60,000 nucleotides of DNA from Adiantum capillus-veneris (GCA_014529385.2 CM043952.1:54394119-54454118), one strand, 5' to 3'; numbered from the stretch's first letter, positions 10,711 through 22,393 are shown. Made by a program: numbers and translations. Notes: generated by a model from the letters alone, not told the origin.

Positions 10711-13161
10711 GTGAGGCATGGCGGCTCTTTCATGAGCACTCCACCCCCCTTGCCATCACTTCTACAGAGGCCTGGGGCCAGTATGCATCATCTCTGTACA
10801 CAGTTCCTCAGCAGCCCCCCCCTTCCTGACCCCCCGATCCATGCCCACACATGTGCTTTTTTCACCGTTGAGATGGTGAGGAAGGCTATTGACAGGATGA
10901 GGACTGGGAGAGCATATGATCATGATGGCTTAGTGGCTGAGCATTTCACGCATGCCAGAGATTTACTAGCCGAGCTTCTAGCAGTTATGTTTAACCGTGC
11001 CATGTGTGAGGCCTTGCCTGATACTTGGAGCCTATCTACTATTCTACCTATCTTCAAGGCGGGAGACCCTATGGAGCCTCGGAATTATCGCACTATCATG
11101 ATTGGACACACATTGGCACGGTTGTACGCATCTATTCTTGAGCAGCAGCTGAGTAGATGGGCAGAGAGGGAGGGGATATGCGCAGCCGGGCAGGCAGGTT
11201 TCAGGATAGGTTTTTCTACTCTTGACCATATCTTGACACTCAAAACCATCATTGAGGAGGGCAGATCGCGTGGGAGAAGGATCTATTGTAGCTTTGTGGA
11301 TTTCCGCAAAGCATTTGACACAATGCCCAGAGCTAGATTGATGCACAGATTACAGCACATGGGAGTACCCACTGAGCTCATTTGGGGGGTCATGGCATTA
11401 TACAGGTCAGTAGTAGGGCATGTACACAACCCAGAGGGTCTATCCACACCGGTTTACTCCACTATTGGGGTGAAGCAAGGCTGCCCGCTCTCTCCTACTC
11501 TATTTGGTATGTATGTGGATGAGGTTTCTGACTACATTGAGAGAGATGGGGATAGAGGTGCACAGCTGGCAGGGACATGGATTCCACTTTTGTTATATGC
11601 TGATGATATTGTGTTGATCTCCGACTCTCCGGAGGGGATGCAACGTCACCTGGATGCTTTCCGTAGGTTTTCCCAGGAAAGTCGTTTGTCCGTCAACCTT
11701 GGTAAAACCAAGGTCATGGTATTTAATACCACCCCACAGTGGATCAGGAGGTCAGCGCCAACATTCACACACGGCCAGCAGAAGGTGGAGTATACAGATG
11801 CCTACACTTACCTTGGAGTGGTATTCAGTGAGCCAGCATTTTCATTGAGGAGGGTAGCAGAAACTAGATTGACCAGAGCCCATGCAGCATTAGGTAGATT
11901 GGAAAGGATGTGTTCACACGTTCAGTTTCAGGAGCCTCGGACGAAGCTCTGGCTCTTTGACACTTTGGTGGCTTCTGCATTGCTTTACGGAGCTGAGATT
12001 TGGGGACCTTCACTAGATCATCACGGGAGGACATGCCACAGTGATGGATGGGGGGACATGGAGAAGCCTCTGGTCTGTATGATCTCGAGGCTCATTAGAG
12101 CCAAGGCTTCAGTACCACGTGCTATTGTACGAGCAGAGCTAGCTGCCCCCCCACTAGTAGTTGAGGCGCTCACCAGATCTGTCTCCTTCATACACCGCAT
12201 GTGGGAACTTCTCAGAGACAGATATGCATGCCTTGCGCTTGAGTCCTCTCGACAGTTAGCCATGCAGGGAGATACAACATGCTGGTATGGGGAGATGACA
12301 TCATGGTTTCAGGCACATGGGTTCAGCATAGACAGATTGCTTCCCTTCGAGTACTCACTGGATGCGCCCTCTCTGACTCTCACACAGTCTGAGATCACCA
12401 GGCTCATTCGCCAGGACTTGACTCAGCTAGACACCAAGAGGACATGGATACAGCCAGCGCAAGAGCTGGGCACGAAGATGGCTTTCTACAGAGAGCATCT
12501 CCTCCAGCTTACGGAGGATGGTTTTGTGACGAGGCCCAGATACATGGACACCCACTTGTCTCATGGGATACGATGTGCAAATGGCCAGATACGCACATCC
12601 TCACACCAGCTACGGATAGAGACTGGGAGATACAGCGAAGTACCAGCAGAGGCCAGGACATGCCTCCTGTGTGACCTCGAGCCTGAGACAGAGTTTCACT
12701 ACACATGCCACTGCCCCGTCTACTACGAGATACAAGGCCGCTTCCAATGCTTCTTCAGAGAGGACTTTGGACCATTCTCTAGAGTCATGCGGTACGAGGA
12801 TCAGAGATGCCTGGGTTTGTTTTCGCTCGAGTTGCGCAGACACAGAGAGAGCCTGATGAGAGGAGAGGCTAGCCAGTCTCAGAGATTGATCACAGACTTC
12901 TTTAGAGCTGCCACTGGACACCCAGAGGAGTTACTACCAAAGCAGAGCTCGTCGCCTCACACCAGAGGCGCACTGATTGACCGAGCGACTGAGTTGGGGA
13001 GATCCAGACGCCCACGACTGCGGAGGACTACACAGCATCGACAGAGGCTGCATCACAGGATTCGGATCACTTTGGCTCGACATGCACGACGCCCGGTCAC
13101 ACTACTGACCATGGAGGAGATTGATGAGATCCGCGAGCGACTGATGCTCGATCTCCTGTGA
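10711..13161 (+). CDS. LINE A reverse transcriptase and C-terminal domain
   Basis: A long intact frame of 816 codons; the LINE-like protein proper starts near 10830 and the earlier codons are out of frame with the endonuclease part. RT motifs in order: PIFKAGDP...NYRTI, GQAGFR, FVDFRKAFD, GVKQGCPLSPTLF and catalytic YADD (residues 296-299, 11596-11607). Near the C-terminus C651, C654, H663 and C666 form the zinc motif common after RT in plant LINEs. It performs target-primed reverse transcription. The frame is unbroken, unlike the upstream domains. Confidence 0.88.
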   Translation: MRHGGSFMSTPPPLPSLLQRPGASMHHLCTQFLSSPPLPDPPIHAHTCAFFTVEMVRKAIDRMRTGRAYDHDGLVAEHFTHARDLLAELLAVMFNRAMCEALPDTWSLSTILPIFKAGDPMEPRNYRTIMIGHTLARLYASILEQQLSRWAEREGICAAGQAGFRIGFSTLDHILTLKTIIEEGRSRGRRIYCSFVDFRKAFDTMPRARLMHRLQHMGVPTELIWGVMALYRSVVGHVHNPEGLSTPVYSTIGVKQGCPLSPTLFGMYVDEVSDYIERDGDRGAQLAGTWIPLLLYADDIVLISDSPEGMQRHLDAFRRFSQESRLSVNLGKTKVMVFNTTPQWIRRSAPTFTHGQQKVEYTDAYTYLGVVFSEPAFSLRRVAETRLTRAHAALGRLERMCSHVQFQEPRTKLWLFDTLVASALLYGAEIWGPSLDHHGRTCHSDGWGDMEKPLVCMISRLIRAKASVPRAIVRAELAAPPLVVEALTRSVSFIHRMWELLRDRYACLALESSRQLAMQGDTTCWYGEMTSWFQAHGFSIDRLLPFEYSLDAPSLTLTQSEITRLIRQDLTQLDTKRTWIQPAQELGTKMAFYREHLLQLTEDGFVTRPRYMDTHLSHGIRCANGQIRTSSHQLRIETGRYSEVPAEARTCLLCDLEPETEFHYTCHCPVYYEIQGRFQCFFREDFGPFSRVMRYEDQRCLGLFSLELRRHRESLMRGEASQSQRLITDFFRAATGHPEELLPKQSSSPHTRGALIDRATELGRSRRPRLRRTTQHRQRLHHRIRITLARHARRPVTLLTMEEIDEIRERLMLDLL

Positions 13162-13362
13162 TCTAGCTATCCCAGCTAGCTGTTTAGCTGCTTAGTTCAC
13201 ACCTAGCAGCTAAGGATTCCATAGTACTGTGTTTTTTCTTTTTGTCATTTTGTCATCTTGTTACTCTGACTTTGTATCAGATCCACCACATTGTAACTTT
13301 CTGGTCTCATAGGTCACTCTTGGCCTTTTGAAGACGTTAACATAACATTTCATTTCATTTCA

Positions 13363-13364
<2 letters not shown>
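13162..13364 (+). promoter_or_regulatory. LINE A 3' UTR with terminal hairpin
   Basis: After TGA comes about 140 bp of UTR, then GGTCTCAT and a hairpin: AGGTC (13311-13315), loop ACTCTT, GGCCT (13322-13326), then TTTTGAAGACGTTAA and CATTTCATTT before (TC)n. In LINEs that recognise their RNA 3' end, the RT binds such a stem-loop; that role is inferred here. Confidence 0.75.

Positions 13365-13418
<54 letters not shown>
13365..13418 (+). repeat. (TC)n between LINE A and LINE B
   Basis: About 54 bp of TC. It is the 3' terminus of A and abuts the 5' truncation point of B. Confidence 0.95.
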
Positions 13419-13420
<2 letters not shown>

Positions 13421-15003
13421 GTATGGTCAAGAGATTGTGGAGTATACAGATGCATACACTTACCTTGGGATAGTCTTCACTGGGCCGAGGTTTTCTTTGG
13501 GGAGAGCAGCAAAGACTAGACTAACCAGAGCTTATGCGGCCTTGGGAGGCTTGGAGAGGATGTGTTCGCAGGTTCAGTTCCAGGAACCTCGGACAAAGTT
13601 ATGGCTCTTTGATACTTTAGTAGCCTCAGCTATGATGTATGGGGTACAGGTATGGGGACCTTCTGTAGGCCAGGATGGTTGGAGACGTATGGAGAGGCCC
13701 TTGGTATCTATGATCTCCCGATTGATTAGAGCCAAGGCCTCCGTACCTCACGCGATCATTCGAGCAGAGCTAGCTGCCCCCCCCATGGAGATTGAGGTGC
13801 TTACCAGATCAGTGTCCTTTGTGCACAGCCTATGGGATACTACTAGAGACAGATATGCTAGATTGGCCCTTGAGTCTTCCAGACAGTTAGCTCTACAGGG
13901 GGACACTTCATGCTGGTATGCACAGATGACTTCATGGTTTCAGACGCATGGCTTCACCATGGACAGGTTGCCCCCTTTCCAGTATTCTCTTCAGGCACCC
14001 TCGCTGTCTCTTACACGGGTGGAGATCACTAGACTCATTCGTCAGGACCTGATCCAGCTCGACACCAGGAGGACATGGATAGAGCCGCCTCAGGAGTTGA
14101 GCACGAAGATGGCTTTCTATAGAGAGCATCTTCTCCACCTCACAGGAGATGGGTTTGTGATTCGACCCAGCTACATGGACACACATATGTCTCATGGTTT
14201 GCGTTGTGCCATTGGTCAGATACGCACATCCTCACATCAGCTCGAGATTGAGACCGGTAGATTCAAAGGGATACCAGCAGACAGCAGGATATGCCGATTA
14301 TGCCAGAGAGAGCCAGAGACAGAGTTGCACTACATATGTCATTGCACAGTGTTCTATGAGATACGGGGGCGTTTCCACTGCTTATTCAGAGAGGGTTTTG
14401 GTCCTCTATCTAGGGTCATGAGTTATGAGGATCAGAGATGTCTTGGACTATATCTACTTGAGTTACACAGGTATAGAGACACTTTACTGGGGAGAGCTAG
14501 AGAGAGGCAGTCCCAGAGACACATTACAGATTTCTTTTCACTAGATATGGGACAGCCAGAGGAGCAGCCACCACTGCAGAGCTCGTCCCACACTCATTCG
14601 ACCACTACTGGCACTCTCATCGACCGAGCATTGGAGCTACAGAGATACAGACGACCGCGACTGAGGAGAGGAGCTACACAGCATCGACGGAGACTACAAC
14701 AGAAGATTCGAGCCATACTCTCTCGACATCCAGAGTGCAGATGAGGATGGATCCTCACCATTTCTTCCATCTTTGTTTCACACACTGTTACATCCAGTTT
14801 ACCGGGTACCTATTGTATCAGCTGCTACACCCACGTAGTTTTAGATTGTAGTAGTAGTAGTAGTAGTATTTTGTTCCACTTCTAGTTCTTTTCTAGTTCT
14901 TTTGTACCCAGACATGGTATTAGATTCACTATTTTGTAACTGATTGGTCTCATAGGTCATTTTGTCCTTTTGAAGACGTTAATATAACATTTCATTTCAT
15001 TTC

Positions 15004-15057
<54 letters not shown>
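13419..15057 (+). mobile_element. LINE B, 5'-truncated copy
   Basis: Starts inside ORF2 downstream of YADD, directly at the preceding (TC)n, and runs through the 3' UTR, hairpin tail and its own (TC)n (15007-15057). The hairpin is AGGTC (14954-14958), loop ATTTT, GTCCT with one T-T mismatch. It is clearly diverged from A, so it is not a local duplication of A. Premature stop of reverse transcription is the usual cause of such truncation. Confidence 0.85.
13437..14744 (+). CDS. LINE B ORF2 C-terminal fragment
   Basis: 435 open codons match LINE A from EYTDAYTYLG to the C-terminus, including the zinc motif C-x2-C...H-x3-C (CRLCQREPETELHYICHC). No RT catalytic residues are present, so it is inactive. 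The open frame over this length suggests the copy is not very old. A (GTA)n stretch lies in the following UTR near 14850. Confidence 0.8.
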   Translation: MEYTDAYTYLGIVFTGPRFSLGRAAKTRLTRAYAALGGLERMCSQVQFQEPRTKLWLFDTLVASAMMYGVQVWGPSVGQDGWRRMERPLVSMISRLIRAKASVPHAIIRAELAAPPMEIEVLTRSVSFVHSLWDTTRDRYARLALESSRQLALQGDTSCWYAQMTSWFQTHGFTMDRLPPFQYSLQAPSLSLTRVEITRLIRQDLIQLDTRRTWIEPPQELSTKMAFYREHLLHLTGDGFVIRPSYMDTHMSHGLRCAIGQIRTSSHQLEIETGRFKGIPADSRICRLCQREPETELHYICHCTVFYEIRGRFHCLFREGFGPLSRVMSYEDQRCLGLYLLELHRYRDTLLGRARERQSQRHITDFFSLDMGQPEEQPPLQSSSHTHSTTTGTLIDRALELQRYRRPRLRRGATQHRRRLQQKIRAILSRHPECR

Positions 15058-15061
<4 letters not shown>

Positions 15062-15519
15062 AGTAACTTGCAGGTTTTGCTTCAGAGAAGAGTTCGCGCG
15101 CTGAGGTGAGTTGACACGCAGGTGACAGCAGCTCACGCTGGTCAGGAATGAAGTTGATGGGCTCGCGCAGGTCACATTGGCACGCTCAGGGTGCGAGCTT
15201 CTTCCACAGAGGGGGCTGCGCGTAGATTGAGCCAGCGCCCAACATGGGCTTGTCTGAGCCGCGAGCTGACCCTGTTCGGGGGGGGGGGGGGGGACCGCAT
15301 GCATTTCTCTGCCACTACAGGTACAGAGCAGGTAGCCGACCCTGCTGGGGGCTGCGTTATTGGCTTTTGGCTGTGGTATATGCTGTGTACCCTGCGGGGT
15401 TGGCATTTTATCGTAAGCTCCACCAATCCAGGGGACTGCGCATGTTTATGTTTGGAAGGTCACACGGATTCATCACAGGATAGCGGGCGCAAGGCCTTCA
15501 TTTGAGCTGCTTCAGTTGC

Positions 15520-15850
15520 TAACCCCCGCAGTGGGCTGAGTTGATGTATACACCCGCATCGGGTTGTGGTATTTTGTTTTCTCCGCCTGGACTCTGCCCA
15601 GCCAAAGCGTCGACCTGTTTTGGAGGTTGTGCTGATTCCTAGAGTGGGCCACAAACTCACATCTTTGTATGCCAGTAGTTGGGTGAGCTAGCGTGCTCCG
15701 ATCTCTCACCATTTTGTATTGTAAGCCGTGGTGGGCTTGCCGAGCTGAGGATATACCCGCGCTCGCCTATCCTTGTCTTTCGATTGGTTTTTAGTGTGCC
15801 CTCTCCGCATGGACTCTGCCGGAGTCGGAGCCAGAGCATTGAGCTATACC
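15520..15850 (+). repeat. LINE C 5' UTR monomer-like tandem modules
   Basis: A module containing GTGGGCT, ATACACCCGC and TCTCCGCCTGGACTC occurs at about 15528-15612 and again, diverged, at about 15730-15845 (TCTCCGCATGGACTC). LINE A has one such module (8400-8500) just before its ORF1. Repeated 5' UTR monomers act as promoters in some animal L1s; here this is inference. Confidence 0.55.
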
Positions 15851-15860
15851 CGCATCGCCA

Positions 15861-16478
15861 ATGGAGGCCATGAGCACTTCCCCAGTGGAGGCCATGATCA
15901 TTTCGCCAGTATGTAAGCCCCATACAAGGGCAACCTTTGTGCTTACAAACAAGCAGATAACACAAATGGAAAGGGAGATGAAAGAATGGAAAGCAGAGAC
16001 GGAGGGATGGTGGAAAGAGAAGGCTAACCTTCTTCAAATTTTTCTCAATGAAGGCGCGCAATGGCAAAAGGAGAAAGAGGACTTGCACGCAAAGCTACAA
16101 GCATTTAAGCCGAATTCACAAGCACTTAGAGAAGAGGTCACAGCCCTCAAGCTAGAGCTTGCGGATAGAGTAAGCAGTAGACTGAAAGAAGGGGAATTTC
16201 AGCCCTCGGTGATAGACGAGATCAAGGTCATCAAGGAGCACGTACGGATGATCACAGAGGAGGAGAAACAAAAGGTGGTAAAGACGTCTTCGTGGATGGA
16301 TGTGATCACGAAGACGCAGAAGAAGGCGGATGAGGCCGACAAATGGATAGAAGTCGCTAAGAAAGGGAAAGGGAAAGAAACCACATCCGTCGCCACTCCT
16401 ACAATCATCAACATGACTCTAGAAGAAGAGCAGCGAAGGAAAACTAGAGCCTTGCATATAAGAGTAACCGGTCTATAA
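15861..16478 (+). CDS. LINE C ORF1 (coiled coil)
   Basis: 205 codons from ATG 15861. Coiled-coil region about residues 30-130, then KTSSWMDVITKTQ and a basic stretch, ending RALHIRVTGL and TAA. It is the readable version of LINE A ORF1: the codon that is TAG in A is AAG here. The TAA after VTGL is shared with A, so either both derive from one source with that stop or ORF1 ends there. Confidence 0.78.
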   Translation: MEAMSTSPVEAMIISPVCKPHTRATFVLTNKQITQMEREMKEWKAETEGWWKEKANLLQIFLNEGAQWQKEKEDLHAKLQAFKPNSQALREEVTALKLELADRVSSRLKEGEFQPSVIDEIKVIKEHVRMITEEEKQKVVKTSSWMDVITKTQKKADEADKWIEVAKKGKGKETTSVATPTIINMTLEEEQRRKTRALHIRVTGL

Positions 16479-16802
16479 GACCGAGATGATGTGGAAGGGG
16501 AAGTCGAAGAACTTCTTCGCATGATGGGTAGTGAGGCTACTCATATAAAGGCATGAAGAGTAGGGAAGAAGACACAAGGCAATGGAGAGACTTCAGAAGG
16601 GAGAGCTTTAATCATCCGTTTCCCCTCCATGGAGGCAAAGGACTTCTTGAAGAAGCAATGCCAGACATTCAAGCGGCAAGGGAGAAGGGAAAGACGGCCT
16701 TCTACAAAGATGGTCGGGTGGTGCTTGTAGAGCGGCGCTCCACGATGGTGCGAGACCTATGGGACCACATTCAAAGTTGCCACCTAGAATTGTAATGGAT
16801 CT

Positions 16803-17345
16803 ATGCGGCTTGATGTGGGTGCTTTTGAGGATAGTTTTACGGGAAGAGACATCGTCTTCTACTCTGAGACACATCAGGCCCCGGGGCAATCTATGCCTCA
16901 CATTAGTGGATATAGATGGGAGACAGCCTACAGAAACGAGACACGATCAGAGTACAGAGGGCGGGGCTCAGGAGGAGTGGCAGTGTTATTCAGGGAGGAG
17001 CTGCAGCCATTGATACATATAGCCCACAGGGATGAGCAAGCTAGGTACATGTGGGTGAAATTGAGAGCAGAGACAGGCAGTTATCTTTACATTGCTATTT
17101 GCTACTTTCCCCAAAGTACGTCAGTTTATGCACCAGCTAGAGGACAATCCCCCTTCTCTATTCTGGATGATGACATATGGGAGTTCTCTAGAGATGGTGA
17201 CATCATCATTCTAGGGGATTTCAATGCTAAGACTGCCCATCATCAGACAGTATTTTATGATACTTCAGAGGAGATGCTGAGAGAGTTGGATGTTGCAGAG
17301 ACGGGACTATCCAGACTATCACAAGATGGAGAACACACTGAGTAA
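16803..17345 (+). pseudogene. LINE C endonuclease, truncated
   Basis: Nearly the same as the LINE A endonuclease segment (SETHQAPGQS, GDFNAK), ending at the same TAA after GEHTE. Its C-terminal SDH part and the RT are absent because of the internal deletion at about 17400. Confidence 0.75.
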
Positions 17346-17476
17346 GGACGACACTTGATGGACATGGGGACTGCACATGGTTTGGCCATCTTGAATGGCC
17401 TACAAAGACTTCATCCATCACATTGTAACTTTCTGGTCTCATAGGTCACTTTGGCCTTTTGAAGATGTTAATATAA

Positions 17477-17787
<311 letters not shown>

Positions 17788-18121
17788 CGCCTGTGTTGCA
17801 CCTGCCCGCTGGCACATTAACCTACGCACCTGCACCTGCGCCTACATTTGCGCCCATGTGCGCCTGCCGCCGGCGCACCTCAGTTAGCAGGCGCATTAAC
17901 TTACACACCTGCCCGCCTGTACACCATGGCTGCCAAGGTACTCTCTCCACCACCGTGACAGCCCGACAGCGATAGTACCGACAGTGCTGACAGGTATTGC
18001 ATGATTCCCCACCTATGCAATCAGCGCACTTAATCAAAGGGTATCCAGAAGCGGTCGAACAGTGAGCTCATCACCTATCAAATCAATGCCGAAGGACACG
18101 CCTCCCAAGGATTGAAGGGAC

Positions 18122-18867
18122 ATGACGATCACATGTACTACACAGGACATCTGGGGACTGCTACTATCTATCCAAGAACAAGTACGACAACAGAATGAGG
18201 CTATTTCAGGTCAAAATGAAGACATCAAAAACCTAACACTACGCAACCAAGAGTTGGATCATACCATTGCACTGCAAGCTCTGAAGCTTCAGCAACAAGA
18301 AGACACCCTGAAAATGCTGCAAACTCAAGTGTTGGAACAAGTCACATAACACAGGTCACCAATAATGTAACCAATGCACCCGAGGGGTCTCGTCCATCTT
18401 GGGCACAGATAGTGAAACAAGAGAGGACCATGGGACACAAGACAGGAGAGATGTATACGTATGAGAGTATGTATACGCATGAGGATTCTACCGAATACAA
18501 GGAAAGGGAGAAAAGATCCCAAAACATTGTGATACGAGGCATGCCAAAACCTGAGGGGGAAATAGTCATGTCATTGAACGTAGATCTTACCACCTTGTTA
18601 GCAGAAAAGCTTGATATGCAAGATGCAGGCGTATATGGGGCACATAGAGTGGGCCAGAAGAAGACTGATGCTCATAGGGCAGTTGTATGCACAATGTTGG
18701 ATGCTCGCAAAAGGACCATAATTTTGGAAACTGCACGCTTCTACTTGAAAGGCACTCAGAACCGTGTAAGTGAAGATAGAACACCAACACAACAGGCAGC
18801 AAGAAGGAAAGCAAATGAGGAACGTCTCAAGGAGAAAAAACCAACATCACCGCCTAAAAAAGCATAG
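18122..18867 (+). pseudogene. LINE E ORF1 with one frameshift
   Basis: The first part (18122-18349) is a Gln/Glu-rich coiled coil (QEQVRQQNEAISGQNEDI). After a frameshift near 18345 the second part reads SWAQIVKQER, then NIVIRGMP...LLAEKL and RVGQKK, which resembles the RRM of L1 ORF1 proteins, and ends in a Lys-rich tail. Together they make an ORF1 of usual L1-like layout. Confidence 0.7.
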
Positions 18868-18873
18868 GGACAC

Positions 18874-20646
18874 ATGACCCATGGGATCACGACCATACAG
18901 GTTACAAGTTGGAATTGTAGAGGTTTCCCATGGCATAAGGGAGAAGGGCTGGTGGATATTCTACCACAAGCTGACATACTCTTCCTATTGGAAGCATGGG
19001 AACAAAACACATGCAGGCTGCCGGACATTAGTGGATATATCAAGCACTCCGTATGGTGGAATGGTACCAAAATGCAAGGACAAGGAGGTGTAGTTGTAGT
19101 GTATAAGGAAGAGCTTCAAACGATGGTTGAGGTATGCAAGATTGATGACCATAAGCGCTATATATGGGTTAAGGTTTGCTCATCAAAAGGATTGATCTTT
19201 GTCGCAGGATGCTATATCCTGCATCGAGAGTCACCTTTTTATGACACAAACCAGCTATCCAAAAATGACCCCTTTGTTGACCTATGTACAGACATTGCAA
19301 TGTATGCACAAGAGGGAGCAGTTGTCCTTCTTGGGGATTTGAATGCCCGGATTGGAAACACACACGTACAATTGACAGACCATTCACTGCACCTTGCGGA
19401 TAAGAATGGGGAACTTATACTTGGTTCTATTGGGGATAGATGTTCAAGTGATAACATCATGAATGCACAGGGGTCAGCCATGATAAGTATGATGAACTCA
19501 ATGTAACTTGTAGCCATGAATGGTGCATATAAGTTCGTACACTCTGGATCATACACTTGCTACACAGCAAATCATGGGAGGAGTACAAATGATTATGCCT
19601 TGGTGAGATACGATGCATTGGACTTGGTCCATAGTTTTGAAGTGGGAAGGCTACCAACCTCAGACCATACACCAATCCATATATGCCTACACATGCCTAG
19701 TATGCCTATTGTCAACACAATGAATACACCGAATTGGTCATACAAAATGCAACTCACGAAGAAAGAGGACTATGCTAGTCTCTTAGATAGCTTACTGTTT
19801 GACCGGAACATGCCTTGTGACATTGAAGAGACGTGGAAGATCTTCCGACATGCAATGGAGGAAGCGGCAAAAATTATTATGGGCAAGTATCAAAGCGGTA
19901 AACAGACTAGGAAGGGTTTACCTCATAATCCTTGGTTTGATGCAGAATGCAAGGAGGCCAAACGTAAGATGAGAGGCTTATCACAACACTCCAATGAATG
20001 GGAATGGGCCGCTAGAGAATACAATACACTCAAGAGGAAAAAGAGACGCATGTATGAACTCTCAAAAGAACAACTAGACTTGAGCAGGTTCAAGAAAGAG
20101 CCAAAGAAGGCTTGGCGTAACATGAAGGGGAAGAAAGGGGATGTGATGGGATATTTCAGCCTAGACGAAATGTATGCTTATGTACAAACTTTGTATGCCC
20201 CGTCGGGGACTCAAGGGGGGATATACACAGGGGCACAGGCCGAACATCCAAAACCCATCACCTTCCAGGCAGTCATTAAAGGCCTCAAAAGACTGGCGAA
20301 TGGGAAAGCGGCTGACACATTACATCTTACCTCTGAAATGCTGAAATGGTCACGTATTGAGGCTAAGAAATGGATACATCATATCATGAATCAAGCAATC
20401 AACCAATACTTACCCCAAGATTGGCAAGAAAACTGGGTGAAAGTGCTCTTTAAAGGAGGTGACCGCAATTTGCTCACTAATTATCACACCATCATGGTGA
20501 GCTCATGTATGGCAAAACTTTTTGGAAGCATTATTGAGAAAGATCTTAGCAAATGGGCTGAAAATAACGGGAAACGTGCCATTGGACAAGCAGGATTTAG
20601 AGCCCGTCACAGCACGATAGACCACTTATCACACTCCGGGTCTTGA
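18874..20646 (+). pseudogene. LINE E ORF2: endonuclease and RT start
   Basis: One frame with a single TAA at 19504-19506. Endonuclease motifs: TSWNCRG near 18907, LEAW near 18985 (E), GDLNARIG near 19336, STNDYALV near 19588, SDHTPIH near 19663. RT begins around ITFQAVIKGLKRLANGKA (20262) and continues through GQAGFRARHSTIDHL. A frameshift at about 20640 ends the frame. It is 7 nt from ORF1. Confidence 0.82.
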
Positions 20647-20689
20647 TGGATGAAGCCAGGCTAAAAGGCAAAACCTGTTCTGTTGTTTT

Positions 20690-22259
20690 GTGGACGTCAA
20701 GAAAGCGTTTGACACAGTACCCTGTCAAGCGCTATGGTCATGTATGGAAACTCTGGGAGTTCCTATGCATATCAGGGCAGCAGTGGGACGCCTCTACCAA
20801 GAGGTCAGATGTAAACTCAAGACAAACAAAGGTTTCTCACAAGAGTTCAGGAGCACTATGGGAGTTAAACAAGGATGCCCTTTGTCACCTACATTGTTTG
20901 GACTATGCATAGATGAGCTTGACGATTTCATTAACAAGGCTATGGGAGAGGGGAGAGATCACCCTAGCATTGGTACTTTCACGCTTCTTCTCCTCATATA
21001 TGCCGATCATGTGGTTCTCTTTGCCTACAAGGCCCTCCTTCTACAGAAACTTTGCAGTACATGCATTTTGCAATGCAACGGTCTTGTTAGTCAATGTAGC
21101 CAAAACAAAGGTTATGTCAGTCCACACATGTAGAAATGAGAATCAGCCCATCATCACGTATGACGGGCAAACACTCCAAGCGGTTGACAGGTTCAAGTAC
21201 TTGGGCATTTATGTACCTTCAAACCATGCATGGGGAAGTTGCGCGCAAAACAGAATTGATGCAGGACAAGCGAAATACTATGAATTTGAGAACATATGCA
21301 AGCAAAGTGTCACAAAGCGATGGGAAATCAAGTCGATGGCATTTGATGTATGCCTGGTCCAAACAATACTATACGGTGTAGAGGTATGGGGGGGGAGTAT
21401 CCCCGCTAGCACTTGGAATGACATTGAAAAGATATAGAAAAAATTCCTATGTAGACACATGGGGATCAAAACTACCACCCCATAGTCAGTGATGCTTTTG
21501 GAGACAGGTAAGAGACCCTTGGAAATGCAAGCCTTACAAAGGGTACACAGATACCTCATGAAAGTTAAGATGATGACGGAGAGCCGTCTACCCCACATGG
21601 CATGGCAAGCCGGATGTAAACCGCAAAAGAATTACAAGAGTAAATTTCTCACATCCAGTCTCGTAGAAGACATACGGAAATGGTTCTCTAGATGGAAGGT
21701 GGGAGACCATGTGGACATGCATAGAGAGGAAGGCACTGAACATGAGCATGGGCTGAATTTTGACAGAAGCATACTTGAAGCCCTACACACTAGATGGAGT
21801 ACAGCAGTACACAGGTCCAAATTTGAATACTACGGCAAACACATCAATACACGATATTGAGAGACCTACCAGACTGGGGACACCCAGATGCATATCAAGA
21901 CACCTATGTCCCACCAGGCGGCAAGCCGGGCCATTACTTTGATGCGGACGCGATCACACATGCTCAAGATTGAAACGGGAGGGTGGCTGAATATTAAGGA
22001 AAATAGAAGGACATGCACACAATGCAATTTAAACAAAGTGGAAAGCGAGGCCCATGTCACCATCGAGTGCCTAGCATACGTACACATCCGTGCTGACTTC
22101 CCACGACTATTGCAAGGGGATGTCACCTTTGAGGAGCTTCTCTCTCGGACACACCCCTCCCCAGTAGCTTTAGGCATATACTTTGCCGAAGTATTGGATC
22201 ATCACACAACACTAACACACAAGAAAGCTACTACCCCACTACCCCCTCTACACACATGA
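20690..22259 (+). pseudogene. LINE E ORF2: RT palm to C-terminus
   Basis: In shifting frames: FVDVKKAFDT (20686-20715), GVKQGCPLSPTLF (20859 onward), then YADH (about 21000) where active enzymes have YADD, so the second catalytic Asp is His. Then VNVAKTKVMS, FKYLGIYV, a stop at 21436, and the C-terminal zinc motif C-T-Q-C...H-x4-C near 22016-22070. Ends TGA at 22257-22259. Several frameshifts make it inactive. Confidence 0.8.
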
Positions 22260-22317
22260 GGGGAGCATCTTGTAGATTTTTTTGTGGTCCCATGGGTCAT
22301 TTTGGCCCCCCGAGGAC

Positions 22318-22318
<1 letters not shown>
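22260..22318 (+). promoter_or_regulatory. LINE E 3' UTR hairpin
   Basis: GTGGTCCCATGGGTC-ATTTT-GGCCCCCCGAGGACGTC. Stem GGGTC (22294-22298) with GGCCC (22304-22308). The outer A-U pair of A/C tails is G-C here, a compensatory change. (TC)n follows at 22319-22386. Confidence 0.75.

Positions 22319-22393
<75 letters not shown>

Larger units (their letters stand above)
15058..17535 (+). mobile_element. LINE C, internal-deletion derivative
   Basis: Keeps a 5' region, ORF1 and most of the endonuclease, then at about 17400 jumps from ATCTTGAATGG straight into the 3' UTR end (CACATTGTAACTTTCTGG) and the hairpin tail (AGGTC 17443-17447, loop ACTTT, GGCCT 17453-17457) with (TC)n (17479-17535). The whole RT is missing. 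It has both ends, so it could be moved in trans. Closely similar to A in shared parts. A 15-nt G run is at 15279-15293. Confidence 0.8.
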
